Positions 49,193-57,868 are shown, counted from the first letter of the stretch. The stretch is 64,000 nt of DNA from Bog-793 sp963823945 (GCA_963823945.1 CAWGNK010000008.1:37258-101257), one strand, 5' to 3'. Made by a program: numbers and translations. The notes: generated by a model from the sequence alone, not told the origin.

Positions 49193-49276
49193 CTGCGGGC
49201 CAGGCCAACGGCGGTGAACTGCTAGTCTTCGCCTTCGTTCGGGGCGCGCCCGACGTGCCCAAGGAGGTCCTCGCAC

Positions 49277-49507
49277 GTGCTCACCGACATCCTGGTCGGG
49301 GTCGAGACCGCCGCCTCGTTCGCGCTCGTGCTGCTGATCCTGTTGCACTCGGGCCGCGGCGGGGGACTGTCGGACATGTTCGGCTCCACGGTCGGCACGG
49401 CGGCGGCGGGCTCCACGGTCGCCGAGAAGAACCTCGACCGCCTGACCATCACCGTCGCCGTCATCTTCGCCCTCGTGACGGTCATCGTCGGCATTCGGTG
49501 GGGCTGA
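49277..49507 (+). CDS. secG: Protein translocase subunit SecG
   Basis: SecG is the small accessory subunit of the SecYEG channel. The 76-residue product has two membrane helices (about 7-25 and 55-74) separated by the conserved loop LLHSGRGGGLSDMFGSTVG. The GTG at 49277 starts after AAGGAGGTCCTCGCAC, a strong ribosome site. Its place after tpiA matches many actinobacteria. Its last ten bases overlap the start of the next gene. Confidence 0.95.
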   Translation: MLTDILVGVETAASFALVLLILLHSGRGGGLSDMFGSTVGTAAAGSTVAEKNLDRLTITVAVIFALVTVIVGIRWG

Positions 49508-51315
49508 GAAGGAACGCAGCCGCCGCGCTCGGCGCCCTGGTCCTCTCGGGGATCCTCGGCGCGACCATCTCTGGGGCCTCGCCGACCTCGACGACGCTCG
49601 CCGGCCAGGGGGGCATCAGGATCCTCAACGGGGGCACGGTCACCGTCGCCGTGCCGCACCTCCCGCGCCAGTTCAACCCGCTGACGCCGGGCGGCTCGAA
49701 CGCCGTCACCCAGATGGTGATGGAACAGGTCCTGCCCCAGGTCTTCGTCACCGGCCCCGACATGGAGGTCCGCGCCTCGCTCGGGCTCGTCGTCTCGGCC
49801 GAGGTCACCGGGCTGAAGCCCCAGACCGTCGTCTACACCCTCGCCAAGGGGGCGCGCTGGTCCGACGGGGTGCCGATCACGGCGGCCGACTTCGCCTACG
49901 ACTGGAAAAGGCTGCTGACGATCGGCGCGAGCCTCCCGGCGACGTTCCCGCTCGCGGGGTACCGGGACATCGTCTCGGTCACAGGTTCGAGGAGCGCCAA
50001 GCTCGGCACGACGGTCACGGTCGTCTTCGCCAGGCCCTACGCCGACTGGATGGCGCTCTTCGCCGACCTCGTGCCCGCCCACATTGCCAGCCGCTGGGGC
50101 TGGGCGGAGGCGTTTTCCGGGACGGAGCCGTCGCACCTCGTCTCGGGGGGCCCGTTCGAGATCACGAGAATCGTCCCCGGCCGAGAGCTCGTGCTCTCGC
50201 GCAACCCCTCCTACTGGGGGCGGCCCGCCCGCCTGGCCCACATCGTGCTCAAGGTGACGAGGTCCGCCGCCGCGACGCTGCGGGGCCTGCGTGAGGGGTC
50301 GCTCGACCTCGCCGAGCTCGCCCCCGGGGCGGGCGCCGATGGCGTCGTGGCCGGGAGCCGCGAGCTCGAACAGACGGTCTCGGACTCGGCCACGCTCTGG
50401 CAGCTCGCTTTCAACCTGGCCGATCCGGTCACCGGCCAGCTCATTGTGCGCCAGGCGATCGCCGCGGCGATCAACCGTCCCGAGGTCGTCGCCGATTCGA
50501 TCGGCCTGTTGGTCCCCGACGCGACGACCGCCGCCAACCGCCTCTACGCCGCGCACCAGCCGGGAGGGCGGTCCGACGACGGCGCCTACCTCACGCCGGA
50601 CGACACCGAGGCGGTCCAGCTCCTCGCCACGGCCGGCTACCCGCTCAACGCGAAGGGCATCGCCACCTCAGCGTCAGGAACGCCGCTCGTGCTCACGCTG
50701 ACCGGGCCGAAGGGGAATGCGATGATCGTCGCCGCCGAAGCCGAGATCCAGGCGCAACTGCTGCAGGTCGGCATCGAGCTGCAGATCCGCAACGTCGCCC
50801 GATCGGTCCTGCTCTCGACGGATCTGCCACAGGGCCGCTACCAGCTGGCTCTCGCGCCCTATCTGGAATCCCCGTTCCCCTCGACGACGGCCCGCCTCTA
50901 CACCGAACCGGTCGGGCCGACGCCGAATCCGGGCGGGGGGACAAGCCCGACGATCCCGCCAAGAAGTGGCGTCCTCGCCGCCTCGGAGAGGGAACCGAGC
51001 GCGGCGAACGCGGGTGCGGTGACCCGTGACGTCCTCGGCTACGACGACGCCGTCGTGGACCGCTTCTTCGCCGAGGCGCGCTCGGAACTGAACGCCGAGA
51101 CCGACACGAACCTTTACAACCAGATCGACACGCTGCTCTGGCAGGACCTGCCGACGTTGCCTCTCTTCCAGGCGCCGACGGCGCTGGTGCGACAGGCCAG
51201 GATCGTGAACGTCGCCGACACGCCGACGCCGGCCGGGCCGATGTGGAACGCGCAGGACTGGGCGATCCAGGTGAGCCCGCCGCCGACGACGTCGACGACG
51301 GCCCCGAGGGGCTGA
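49498..51315 (+). CDS. Extracellular solute-binding protein, family 5 (peptide-type)
   Basis: The GTG at 49498 overlaps the end of secG by ten bases. The 605-residue protein has a signal peptide (AAAALGALVLSGILGATISGA) without a lipobox cysteine, which is unusual for a Gram-positive binding protein. Family 5 features are VPHLPRQFNPLTPGG, ARWSDGVPITAADFAYDWKR (first 20), VSGGPFEI, RNPSYWG and the helical segment VRQAIAAAINRPEVV. It should bind peptides or similar solutes outside the cell. No dpp/opp permease or ATPase gene is adjacent, so its transporter must be elsewhere, or it is a stand-alone receptor. Confidence 0.85.
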   Translation: MGLRRNAAAALGALVLSGILGATISGASPTSTTLAGQGGIRILNGGTVTVAVPHLPRQFNPLTPGGSNAVTQMVMEQVLPQVFVTGPDMEVRASLGLVVSAEVTGLKPQTVVYTLAKGARWSDGVPITAADFAYDWKRLLTIGASLPATFPLAGYRDIVSVTGSRSAKLGTTVTVVFARPYADWMALFADLVPAHIASRWGWAEAFSGTEPSHLVSGGPFEITRIVPGRELVLSRNPSYWGRPARLAHIVLKVTRSAAATLRGLREGSLDLAELAPGAGADGVVAGSRELEQTVSDSATLWQLAFNLADPVTGQLIVRQAIAAAINRPEVVADSIGLLVPDATTAANRLYAAHQPGGRSDDGAYLTPDDTEAVQLLATAGYPLNAKGIATSASGTPLVLTLTGPKGNAMIVAAEAEIQAQLLQVGIELQIRNVARSVLLSTDLPQGRYQLALAPYLESPFPSTTARLYTEPVGPTPNPGGGTSPTIPPRSGVLAASEREPSAANAGAVTRDVLGYDDAVVDRFFAEARSELNAETDTNLYNQIDTLLWQDLPTLPLFQAPTALVRQARIVNVADTPTPAGPMWNAQDWAIQVSPPPTTSTTAPRG

Positions 51316-51412
51316 CAGGCGTCTCCGCTGCCCGCGCGGTTGCGAACTGTGGCGGAGGCGCGATCGGGGTCGCGCTAGTCTTTCGTGCCTGGTGGGGACG
51401 CATCCCCGCCGA

Positions 51413-51499
51413 GTCGGAGTGGCGGAATAGGCAGACGCGCCAGCTTGAGGGGCTGGTGCCCGCAAGGGCGTAGGGGTTCAAGTCCCCTCTCCGACACCA
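51413..51499 (+). tRNA. tRNA-Leu (anticodon GAG)
   Basis: Class II tRNA: acceptor GTCGGAG/CTCCGAC, anticodon arm CCAGC-TTGAGGG-GCTGG with anticodon GAG, a long variable arm (TGCCCGCAAGGGCG), T-loop GTTCAAGTC, discriminator A and encoded CCA. A TAGTCT (51376-51381) upstream could be its -10 element. A tyrosine integrase gene starts 136 bases downstream, so its 3' end is the likely integration site. Confidence 0.96.
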
Positions 51500-51569
51500 A
51501 TAGAATCCCTAGTCAGTGGCCAATTCCTGGCAGTTGCCCCCGCCCGACAGTGCTTCCCACTAGTGTCCT

Positions 51570-51589
51570 GGACACGAATTGGACACGAA
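51570..51589 (+). promoter_or_regulatory. Direct repeats upstream of the integrase
   Basis: GGACACGAA occurs twice, at 51570-51578 and 51581-51589, with 11-base spacing, about one helical turn, so both face the same side of the DNA. It lies between the tRNA and the integrase start, where arm-type recombinase or excisionase sites, or a repressor operator, are expected. Confidence 0.45.
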
Positions 51590-51634
51590 GCGTCGGTAGG
51601 TTGATCGAAACCGACGTGATGGAGCATCCAGCCG

Positions 51635-52774
51635 ATGGCTCAGAACGTGGGGAGACGCGGGGGCACGTGGTTCTACCGGTTGGACTTGCCGCCGGGACCG
51701 GACGGGCGCCGTCACCAGAAGCGAGTCAGCGGGTTCCGCACTGAGCGAGAGGCGAGAAACGCTTTAGCGAACGCATCGGTAGCGAAAGCCGAAGGTCGCT
51801 TGCGCCACACGCAGGCGAAGACATTTGGCGACCTCGCCTCCGAGTGGCTGGTTGCCGTCGGGCCGAACCGCAAGCTGACGACGATGTCCAATTATCGGTT
51901 CATCGTCGATACGTACCTGACACCGCGCATCGGAACGGTTCGTCTCGATCGCTTGAGCGCGCTGCTCATCCAGCAACTGTATGTGGACCTTCGCTCCGGT
52001 GGTCGCCGGGATGGGCGGTCGTTGTCTGGAACTCAAGTAGGCAACATCCATCGTGTGTTGCACAACGTGCTCAGCTATGCGCAGCACATGGGGTATCTCA
52101 TCATGAACCCGGCGGATCGCGTCGAGCGGCCCCGGGATGACACAGAAAAGCGCCCTGTGTACACGCCTGAGCAGGTCAGGGTGTTGCTGGAGACAGCCAA
52201 GGCGGATCGTCTACATGCCCTTTGGTACTTGGCTATCTCGACGGGGTTGCGCCGATCAGAACTCGCCGGCTTGAAGTGGGAGGACATCGATTCAAAAAGC
52301 TCCCAACCAGTGTTGATGGTCAGGCGCACTCGAACGATGGCTGACAACCGAGTCGTCGATTCGACCCCGAAGACCCGAGCTGGTCGGCGCACGATCGTGC
52401 TCGATCAGGGGACGGTCACCCTCTTGGTTGAACATCGTGAGTTGATGGTTTCTGAGGCAGAAGCGCGTGGCGACGCGCGCGCCCCCGATCACGTGTTCGT
52501 CGACGAGCTGGGCGAGCCCTACATACCCATACGGCTGACACGTTTGCTTCATGGTCTGCAGCGCCGAGCCGACCTGCCTCAGTTGACGCTTCATGACATG
52601 AGACACACGTCAGCGACCGTCGCGCTTCTCGCGGGCGTGCATCCGAAGGTGGTGTCTGAAAGACATGGCCACGCTTCGACTCAGATCACGCTGGACCGCT
52701 ACAGCCACGTCATCGAATCGATGCAAGTTGCGGCAGCGCAATCGATTGACCGGTTCCTTAGTTCGGATCGTTAG
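51635..52774 (+). CDS. Tyrosine recombinase (site-specific integrase)
   Basis: The 379-residue phage-type integrase has an N-terminal AP2-like arm-binding region (RRGGTWFYRLDLPPGPDGRR), a SAM-like core-binding domain (about 62-155) and the catalytic domain with R206 (STGLRRSEL), H320/R323 (LHDMRHTSAT), H346 (ERHGHAS) and Y356 (LDRYSHVIES). All catalytic residues are present, so it is probably active. It follows tRNA-Leu(GAG) and should have inserted the island to its right. Base composition is less GC-rich than the core genes. Its stop overlaps that of the convergent DUF3644 gene. No excisionase gene was seen. Confidence 0.94.
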   Translation: MAQNVGRRGGTWFYRLDLPPGPDGRRHQKRVSGFRTEREARNALANASVAKAEGRLRHTQAKTFGDLASEWLVAVGPNRKLTTMSNYRFIVDTYLTPRIGTVRLDRLSALLIQQLYVDLRSGGRRDGRSLSGTQVGNIHRVLHNVLSYAQHMGYLIMNPADRVERPRDDTEKRPVYTPEQVRVLLETAKADRLHALWYLAISTGLRRSELAGLKWEDIDSKSSQPVLMVRRTRTMADNRVVDSTPKTRAGRRTIVLDQGTVTLLVEHRELMVSEAEARGDARAPDHVFVDELGEPYIPIRLTRLLHGLQRRADLPQLTLHDMRHTSATVALLAGVHPKVVSERHGHASTQITLDRYSHVIESMQVAAAQSIDRFLSSDR

Positions 52775-54069
52775 TCTCGCGGCTGAGGTTCCCTGCCTGT
52801 AGCCGTTCTAAACCCGTCTGACGTTGACAGCTCGGTCACGAGGCGATCGATCCAGGCGCGGTTGTACAGGTGGCGCTTTACAGATGTCACGTACTCGCAG
52901 TAACGGGGATCGGTAGCGGTCTCCTCGGCTGCGCCCTTGGTTGCGCGAGCCTTCAAGTTCCGAGAGGCGACAGTATGCATGCTGATGTTGAACTTGTAGG
53001 GGATCTGGTCCCTCACGGCGTTGACAACCTGGGTAGCAATGAGATTGGGGCGCGGCGGGCTGATCACCTTTGGCAGAACGAGATACTCCTTGAGAGCGAG
53101 TCCGAGTTCCTCGGACACCTCTCCCGGCTTGACGAAGTAAGCGACAACGTCTGGGTTCCGTCCTGACGACGGCACCGTAGGGAGAAACGTGACTCTGAGC
53201 ATGTAGGTCGGGTCGTCGACGAGGTGCTCATTGGCTTGCGCTTGCTCGGCGAGGAAGGTCTGTACGTCGAAAGGGAGGCCAGCTTGGAGCTTCTTGACGC
53301 TGGCCAGGACACCAGGGTCACGGAATCCACTGAGCTGGAGAGGGACGGAAAGGAATTCGCCCAACAGGTAGTCGGCGCCAAAGGACTCTTCGAGAACGGC
53401 TTCGAGGTTGAGCAGGCCCGCTTGTGCCTGCGGGATGACCACCGCGTCGAGCGCGGGTAAGTGTCGATGAGCAACCTGGTTGCGAAGGCTGATCCAGAAC
53501 TCGACATTTCGACGCAGCCCCAGGTACCTATCCCCGGGCAACGCGGAGGCGACGAGCTCACCGGTCTCTTGGGCCTTCTCACGCCCGTCGATGAGTTTCG
53601 GTTGTCCCTCATCGTCGAGCTCCCGCCACTCGCGGCCAGCCCGTTGCAGGAGAGCAAGAGCGATGCTGTTCCATGCAATGACCAAGAGCACGGCGAAATT
53701 CTGGGTGCGAAATGAGCCGGTTGGGTCGTTCCAGGCACGTAGACCAGATAGGGCTGCGTGTCGGCCGTGATGCACCTGAGACTCCCACTCCTCGAGTTCC
53801 GATCCTTCCGGGGCTACACCGAGACGACGAAGCTGACTCTCTAGTACTTCGATGCGGTCGGTCTGTTTGGAAGGGTGAGTCGTTGCCACGCCGAGGATCT
53901 GGCGGACGAACCGGTCGAAGTGGCGCCCGTGTGCTCCGCCGTCGTTCCAGACGCGGCGTTCGAGGTCGCTCTTCGATGCTCCTCTGCCTTCGTCCCATTC
54001 GGCCAGTAGCTCCTCGGCGAGGGCGATGTCCTCGGCTGAGGGTTCGGTCCCATCGGCCATTGCAACCAC
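52771..54069 (-). CDS. DUF3644-like protein with HEPN-type RNxxxH motif
   Basis: The 432-residue product has the DUF3644 pattern at about 100-225: RHAALSGLRAWNDPTGSFRT, then FAVLLVIAWNSIALALLQ, and NVEFWISLRNQVAHRHL. The last contains R196-N197-x3-H201, the Rx4H signature of HEPN domains, many of which are RNases in toxin or phage-defence systems. I infer but cannot prove nuclease activity. The C-terminal half (about 240-432) is of unknown type. There are starts at GTG 54069 and ATG 54060; GGTGG before the ATG makes it a real alternative. It is convergent with the integrase and separated by 300 bases from the kinase operon on the same strand. Confidence 0.7.
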   Translation of the reverse strand: MVAMADGTEPSAEDIALAEELLAEWDEGRGASKSDLERRVWNDGGAHGRHFDRFVRQILGVATTHPSKQTDRIEVLESQLRRLGVAPEGSELEEWESQVHHGRHAALSGLRAWNDPTGSFRTQNFAVLLVIAWNSIALALLQRAGREWRELDDEGQPKLIDGREKAQETGELVASALPGDRYLGLRRNVEFWISLRNQVAHRHLPALDAVVIPQAQAGLLNLEAVLEESFGADYLLGEFLSVPLQLSGFRDPGVLASVKKLQAGLPFDVQTFLAEQAQANEHLVDDPTYMLRVTFLPTVPSSGRNPDVVAYFVKPGEVSEELGLALKEYLVLPKVISPPRPNLIATQVVNAVRDQIPYKFNISMHTVASRNLKARATKGAAEETATDPRYCEYVTSVKRHLYNRAWIDRLVTELSTSDGFRTATGREPQPRD

Positions 54070-54368
54070 CTAGTTCGCTCGATGGTAAGGCTAGAAGCTA
54101 TGAACTGCACTCTTGTAAACGTTCTTGCGCCGGACCGTTCAGCCTATTTGCTTGCTAGAAACTGTCGCGAGCACAAGACCGGTCACTTTGACTGAACTCC
54201 GCTTATTCCCGAAGAGCCCTCAAAGTGCTCGCCTTCTCGATCAGCATCTATAACCGTGCAATGGTTCGCGGGCCGGGTGAAAGGGTTTCCTTTATGCAGC
54301 AGACCCGATCGACCTCGCGGCGGTTACGGCGCGGCTCAACAAGTGCGACCGTAACCGTATCGATCGGA
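54070..54368. other. Spacer between island genes
   Basis: 299 bases. It should hold the promoter of the DUF3644 gene and the terminator of the kinase operon. It is relatively AT-rich. A small plus-strand frame (54225-54452) overlaps the operon antisense and has no support. Confidence 0.4.
54321..54357 (-). terminator. Hairpin after the kinase operon
   Basis: CGGTTACGG (54321-54329) and CCGTAACCG (54349-54357) pair perfectly around a 19-base loop, starting 12 bases after the stop of the 504-residue protein gene. It could end the kinase operon transcript. Confidence 0.5.
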
Positions 54369-55883
54369 TCAGATTCGATGGCGAAGATCTTCGGGTCGCG
54401 CAAGAAGTCTCAGGAAGTAGAGGTACGCAAGATCAGGAAGATCGACTGGTAGCTTGCCGTCGTGCGAGATCAGAAGTGCCCGGTCGTGTTCCGATCTCAA
54501 TTGCCGGCCGCCCGAGGAGCCGAATGAGTGCCCACTGTTTCGGAGGACTCGGAGGTACATCGCGGCTGCCGAAGCCCGCGTCACGTCGCGCTCGGTGCCA
54601 TCACGATTCGGTATGCGAACGCCGGCGTCGCTCACCCTCGACGGGAGAAAGAAACCATCCTGCACGCGCTCCAGTGCATCACGTCCCGCTTGTGCACGGG
54701 GAAAGATCACGCGGGCTGCATTCGAGTCGAGAGTAGCGTTCACCTGTTCGAGTGCCGTATCAGCGGTAGAGAGTTCGCACATTTGGTCGAAGTCGGGACT
54801 CCTGATTCCTGCGATCGAATCGATCAGATCGAACATGAGCGAGCGTCTGCCCTGCGGATCCCGGTCGTTCGCCGCGAGGACTTGCGCGTTTCGGAAGACC
54901 TGTTCGAACGTGAGAAGGGTCTCGAAGTTGCGCATCGAGTTGAACGTGCCGTCATTGTTCCGGTACCGAACTGGATCGGTGATCTCGTTGAAGAGCGTGC
55001 CGAGGTACTTGACCCACCAGCGCAACGCTGCTTCGATGTCCCTCGGGCCGATCGAAGGTGCCATCGTGGCGGAGAGCCGCCCAATCGGTAGGAATAGTTG
55101 GAGGAGTTCTGACGCCTCGCTCCGACGACCGATGAGGGCCTGTCCGAAGCTGTAGACGATCACGCCACCGGGACGGGGAACAGGCACTGCCCAAACCCAC
55201 GGTGATAGCGAGGTGAGGAGCGGCGCGAGGTACGCGCTGAATCCGAAGACCGTGTCGGGGAAAAGCCAGCGGCCCGAGCTGAACATCAGCTGGTCGCTAC
55301 CCGCCTGCGGGCGTCGAACCAGCAGAGCGGGGTCGTCTTCCGTTTGGAGGAGCAGCCTCACGCCCGCGTACCGCTGGGCGATCTCGGGCGAGAATCTGAG
55401 CAGGTAGCACTCCATGCCTGGCAACGCTCCGACTGAGTTGCGGAGTACATCTCGAACCTGAGCGGGCAGAGCCTCGTCACGGATGTTCTGAGTCGCCAGT
55501 AGCACCGAATACATCGCTGCCGCGAAATCGTCCCGTCGCTCGTTCGCAATTCGCTCCAACTCGTCTTGAATCACCTTCGGGTCAGGCAGAGTGATCCCGG
55601 CTGGCGTCTTGAGTTCCTTCAAGAGGTCGAACGAACACATGTCGTCAAGGTTCGAGGCGTCTGCGAGCTTCGCGACGCTTATCAGCTCGGGCTGACCACC
55701 TTCGTTTTCGAGGAGCAGCCGTATGTTCCATTCCGAGGCTTCAGGTGCCGCCACCTCGGCGTGCCAGCCCGCGCTGGCTGCGAATCCGGCAGGGTCGCCG
55801 TCCCACAGCCACCCTGGCAAGGCGACGCGCACGGCTTCAGGAGCGTAGGGATCCCCGGGAGTTTGAGCCGGCGCCTCGTTCAT
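54369..55883 (-). CDS. Unknown 504-residue protein coupled to a Ser/Thr kinase
   Basis: I chose the ATG at 55883, which follows GGAGGCGAGC and overlaps the kinase stop (ATGA). The product is 504 residues with no signal peptide or clear membrane helix. The N-terminal third is mixed; the centre has hydrophobic patches (FGFSAYLAPLLTSLSPWVWA). The C-terminal part ends RVLRNSGHSF (R448 to H452), then HDRALLISHDGKLPVDLPD and LAYLYFLRLLARPEDL. The RN...H element near a helical C-terminus resembles HEPN-type motifs, but the spacing is one residue short unless the earlier arginine (LRVLRNSGH) is used. No family is recognised. The coupling suggests it acts with, or is a substrate of, the kinase. Confidence 0.65.
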   Translation of the reverse strand: MNEAPAQTPGDPYAPEAVRVALPGWLWDGDPAGFAASAGWHAEVAAPEASEWNIRLLLENEGGQPELISVAKLADASNLDDMCSFDLLKELKTPAGITLPDPKVIQDELERIANERRDDFAAAMYSVLLATQNIRDEALPAQVRDVLRNSVGALPGMECYLLRFSPEIAQRYAGVRLLLQTEDDPALLVRRPQAGSDQLMFSSGRWLFPDTVFGFSAYLAPLLTSLSPWVWAVPVPRPGGVIVYSFGQALIGRRSEASELLQLFLPIGRLSATMAPSIGPRDIEAALRWWVKYLGTLFNEITDPVRYRNNDGTFNSMRNFETLLTFEQVFRNAQVLAANDRDPQGRRSLMFDLIDSIAGIRSPDFDQMCELSTADTALEQVNATLDSNAARVIFPRAQAGRDALERVQDGFFLPSRVSDAGVRIPNRDGTERDVTRASAAAMYLRVLRNSGHSFGSSGGRQLRSEHDRALLISHDGKLPVDLPDLAYLYFLRLLARPEDLRHRI

Positions 55884-57352
55884 GCTCGCCTCCAGCTGCC
55901 ACTTGGATCGCGCTCTGGCATTTGTGGAGGATGCACGAGCGATCCCGCAGCAGCAGCAGCGAACCAGCTCGCCCACCGGTCGATGAATTCAGCGAGCCGA
56001 CTGGCCTCGATGCGCATGAAAGGCCACGCCACCTGCACCTCAGCCATGCCGGCCCACAGAGCCTTCGCGGCGTTCTCGCCGGGATCGAGGGCAAAGGGAT
56101 CCTCGCGGTCGGTGCGCGCGAGAAGTGGCGACCACATGAATGCCGTCTCGAACCAAACGAACTCGCCAGCCACTTGCGCGTCGCAGTACCAAAGGGAGTG
56201 GCTGCGGCCTTCGTAGCCGGAACGGTCAGCGCGGCGATGCACGCTGATAGTCGCAACAGCAACTACGTCGAAGGCCGGCGGCTCCCAGCTTCCCCAGTTG
56301 CTCGAGCTGCACGGCCTTCCCTGCGACACCGAAAGGATTGCCTCGCCTAAGTGAAGCGCCTCTGAGGAAGCCCCCCTTCGTTCGTGCATGGCAGAAGGCG
56401 CAGCGTCCTCGACCGCCGTGAGGAGGTCGGTGGTGATTCGCTGGAGCCCGTAACCGGCAGTATTGACTAGCTGCCTCCATCCCTCCGTAGCGCTGGCCCG
56501 AACAGATGCTTCGCGCGACGCTTCGCGACGCTGCGCGATGAGTGTCTGATCGACCTGCTGCAAAGCAGCTAGCCCAGCAAATCGCGGAGACGTCAACGCG
56601 CCTCTGAGGCGGGTGAGAAGCTTGGCGGGCGTGGGCCGCGCTTCGGGGGACTTGAAAAGACATTCGTCAAGCAGCGACACGAGCGCCGTGGGAGCGCCTT
56701 CAAGCTGCGGCGGTTGCCCATGAAGGTGCTGCTCCCTGAACTCCTCAGTCGTGGGGCCGGCGAATGGCAGCGAACCAGAGAGCATCTCGAACCCGATGAT
56801 TCCGAGCGAGTAGACATCGGTCGCGCTCGTCGCGCGTTCGAAGCGCCACCGCTCGGGAGCCGCGTACTGCACCGAGAGCGCGAACTTCTGAGTGTCCGGA
56901 GAGGTCGTAGCTTCCGCATATCGGGAGATTCCGAAGTCCGCTAGACACCAGTGTCCCTCGAGCAACAGGAGGTTCTCTGGCTTTACGTCTCGATGTACCA
57001 CCCGGCCTCCGAGATGGTCGAGAGCCGTGGCCACATCCCGAAGAACTGCGATCGCCGTCTTCAAATCGGTCCGTCCACCTTCGTCGGTAAGGAGCTGGCG
57101 GAGCGATCGCTCGGCAAGTGGCATGACGATCACAAAAGAGTCATCGGTCTCGCCGCTATCAACAATAGGGATCACATTTCTCGCCGGTCCGAGATCGACG
57201 AAGAGGAGCTCCCGGTTTCCCCCTGGCGCCTTGGGAATGAACTTCGCGGCATATTGTGTGCCGGCCTCGTCGTAGACCCGCCTTACGACGCCGAACCCGC
57301 CGTGGCCGAGCTCGTCGCCAATTTGCCACCTCTGCGCGAGCTGGACTTCCAC
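55880..57352 (-). CDS. Ser/Thr protein kinase (eukaryotic-like) with C-terminal domain of unknown function
   Basis: GTG 57352 is fixed by a TATCCT-N6-GTG leaderless promoter. The 490-residue protein has a complete kinase domain (about 8-270): P-loop GHGGFG (16-21), K37 in YAAKFI, HRD at 120-122 (VVHRDVKPENLL), DFG at 139-141 (LADFGIS) and APE at 165-167. All catalytic residues are present. Residues about 290-490 are a separate domain with VVAVATISVHRRAD, GYEGRSHSLWYCDA, FVWFETAFMW and VAWPFMRIEAS, with no transmembrane helix. The kinase therefore appears soluble, unlike PknB-type receptors. It forms a two-gene operon with the unknown protein downstream. The wider frame reaching into the IS element is not coding. 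Confidence 0.9.
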   Translation of the reverse strand: MEVQLAQRWQIGDELGHGGFGVVRRVYDEAGTQYAAKFIPKAPGGNRELLFVDLGPARNVIPIVDSGETDDSFVIVMPLAERSLRQLLTDEGGRTDLKTAIAVLRDVATALDHLGGRVVHRDVKPENLLLLEGHWCLADFGISRYAEATTSPDTQKFALSVQYAAPERWRFERATSATDVYSLGIIGFEMLSGSLPFAGPTTEEFREQHLHGQPPQLEGAPTALVSLLDECLFKSPEARPTPAKLLTRLRGALTSPRFAGLAALQQVDQTLIAQRREASREASVRASATEGWRQLVNTAGYGLQRITTDLLTAVEDAAPSAMHERRGASSEALHLGEAILSVSQGRPCSSSNWGSWEPPAFDVVAVATISVHRRADRSGYEGRSHSLWYCDAQVAGEFVWFETAFMWSPLLARTDREDPFALDPGENAAKALWAGMAEVQVAWPFMRIEASRLAEFIDRWASWFAAAAAGSLVHPPQMPERDPSGSWRRA

Positions 57353-57358
57353 GCTCTC

Positions 57359-57364
57359 AGGATA
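57359..57364 (-). promoter_or_regulatory. Leaderless promoter -10 element of the kinase operon
   Basis: On the minus strand TATCCT is followed by six bases and GTG. The same layout as uvrA in the core genome shows that the island gene can use host promoters. Confidence 0.6.
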
Positions 57365-57479
57365 CCTGCCTGCGGTGTCGTTATCGAACGCATGTTTGTG
57401 TGCCAGGAATCGAGGGCAAGGAAACAGCGAGAATGGGGTTCGCTGCACGAGTTCGCGACAGCTACCCCTGGCGCGCACC

Positions 57480-57495
57480 CGGTTGAGTTGGACAC
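57480..57495 (+). repeat. Left terminal inverted repeat of the IS3 element
   Basis: CGGTTGAGTTGGACAC; matches the reverse complement of the right end (58743-58759) with one gap. Confidence 0.65.
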
Positions 57496-57514
57496 CGATT
57501 AGAGGAGGGCCAAG

Positions 57515-57868
57515 ATGGCACTCATGACGGTGCTCAACGAGGGGAGCGAGGACTTCCGTTCCAAGCCGAGATGGTCGGCGAACAGGAAGATGGACGTGGT
57601 GCTGCGCCTGCTGCGCGGCGAGAAGCTCGAGGAGCTCTCCCGCGAGCTCGGCGTCGAGGCCCATCGCCTCGCCGCCTGGCGGGACCAGTTCCTGGAAGGT
57701 GGCAAGACGGCGCTGCGGGGCAGGGCCAGCTCCGGTGGCGAGCCCGACGACCGGGCCTTGCGCCAGGCCGAGCGCAAGATCGGCGAGCTGACGATGGACA
57801 ACGAGATCCTCCGGGCCATCGCCCGAAAGAGGGGGCTTCAGATCCCGCCGCAGTCCCGGCCGCGGTGA
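57515..57868 (+). CDS. IS3-family transposase OrfA
   Basis: The ATG follows AGAGGAGGGCCAAG. The 117-residue protein has the HTH of IS3 OrfA (RKMDVVLRLLRGEKLEELSRELGVEAHRLAAWRDQFLEGG, shown in part as ELSRELGVEAHRLAAWRDQF) and a C-terminal leucine-zipper-like helix (ALRQAERKIGELTMDNEILR). It binds the element ends and regulates transposition. Its stop overlaps the OrfB start (GTGA at 57865-57868). Confidence 0.9.
   Translation: MALMTVLNEGSEDFRSKPRWSANRKMDVVLRLLRGEKLEELSRELGVEAHRLAAWRDQFLEGGKTALRGRASSGGEPDDRALRQAERKIGELTMDNEILRAIARKRGLQIPPQSRPR

Noticed and set aside
54225..54452. Small plus-strand frame of 75 codons in the island spacer
   Set aside because: It overlaps the end of the 504-residue protein antisense, has no ribosome site, and the hairpin at 54321-54357 explains part of the sequence.
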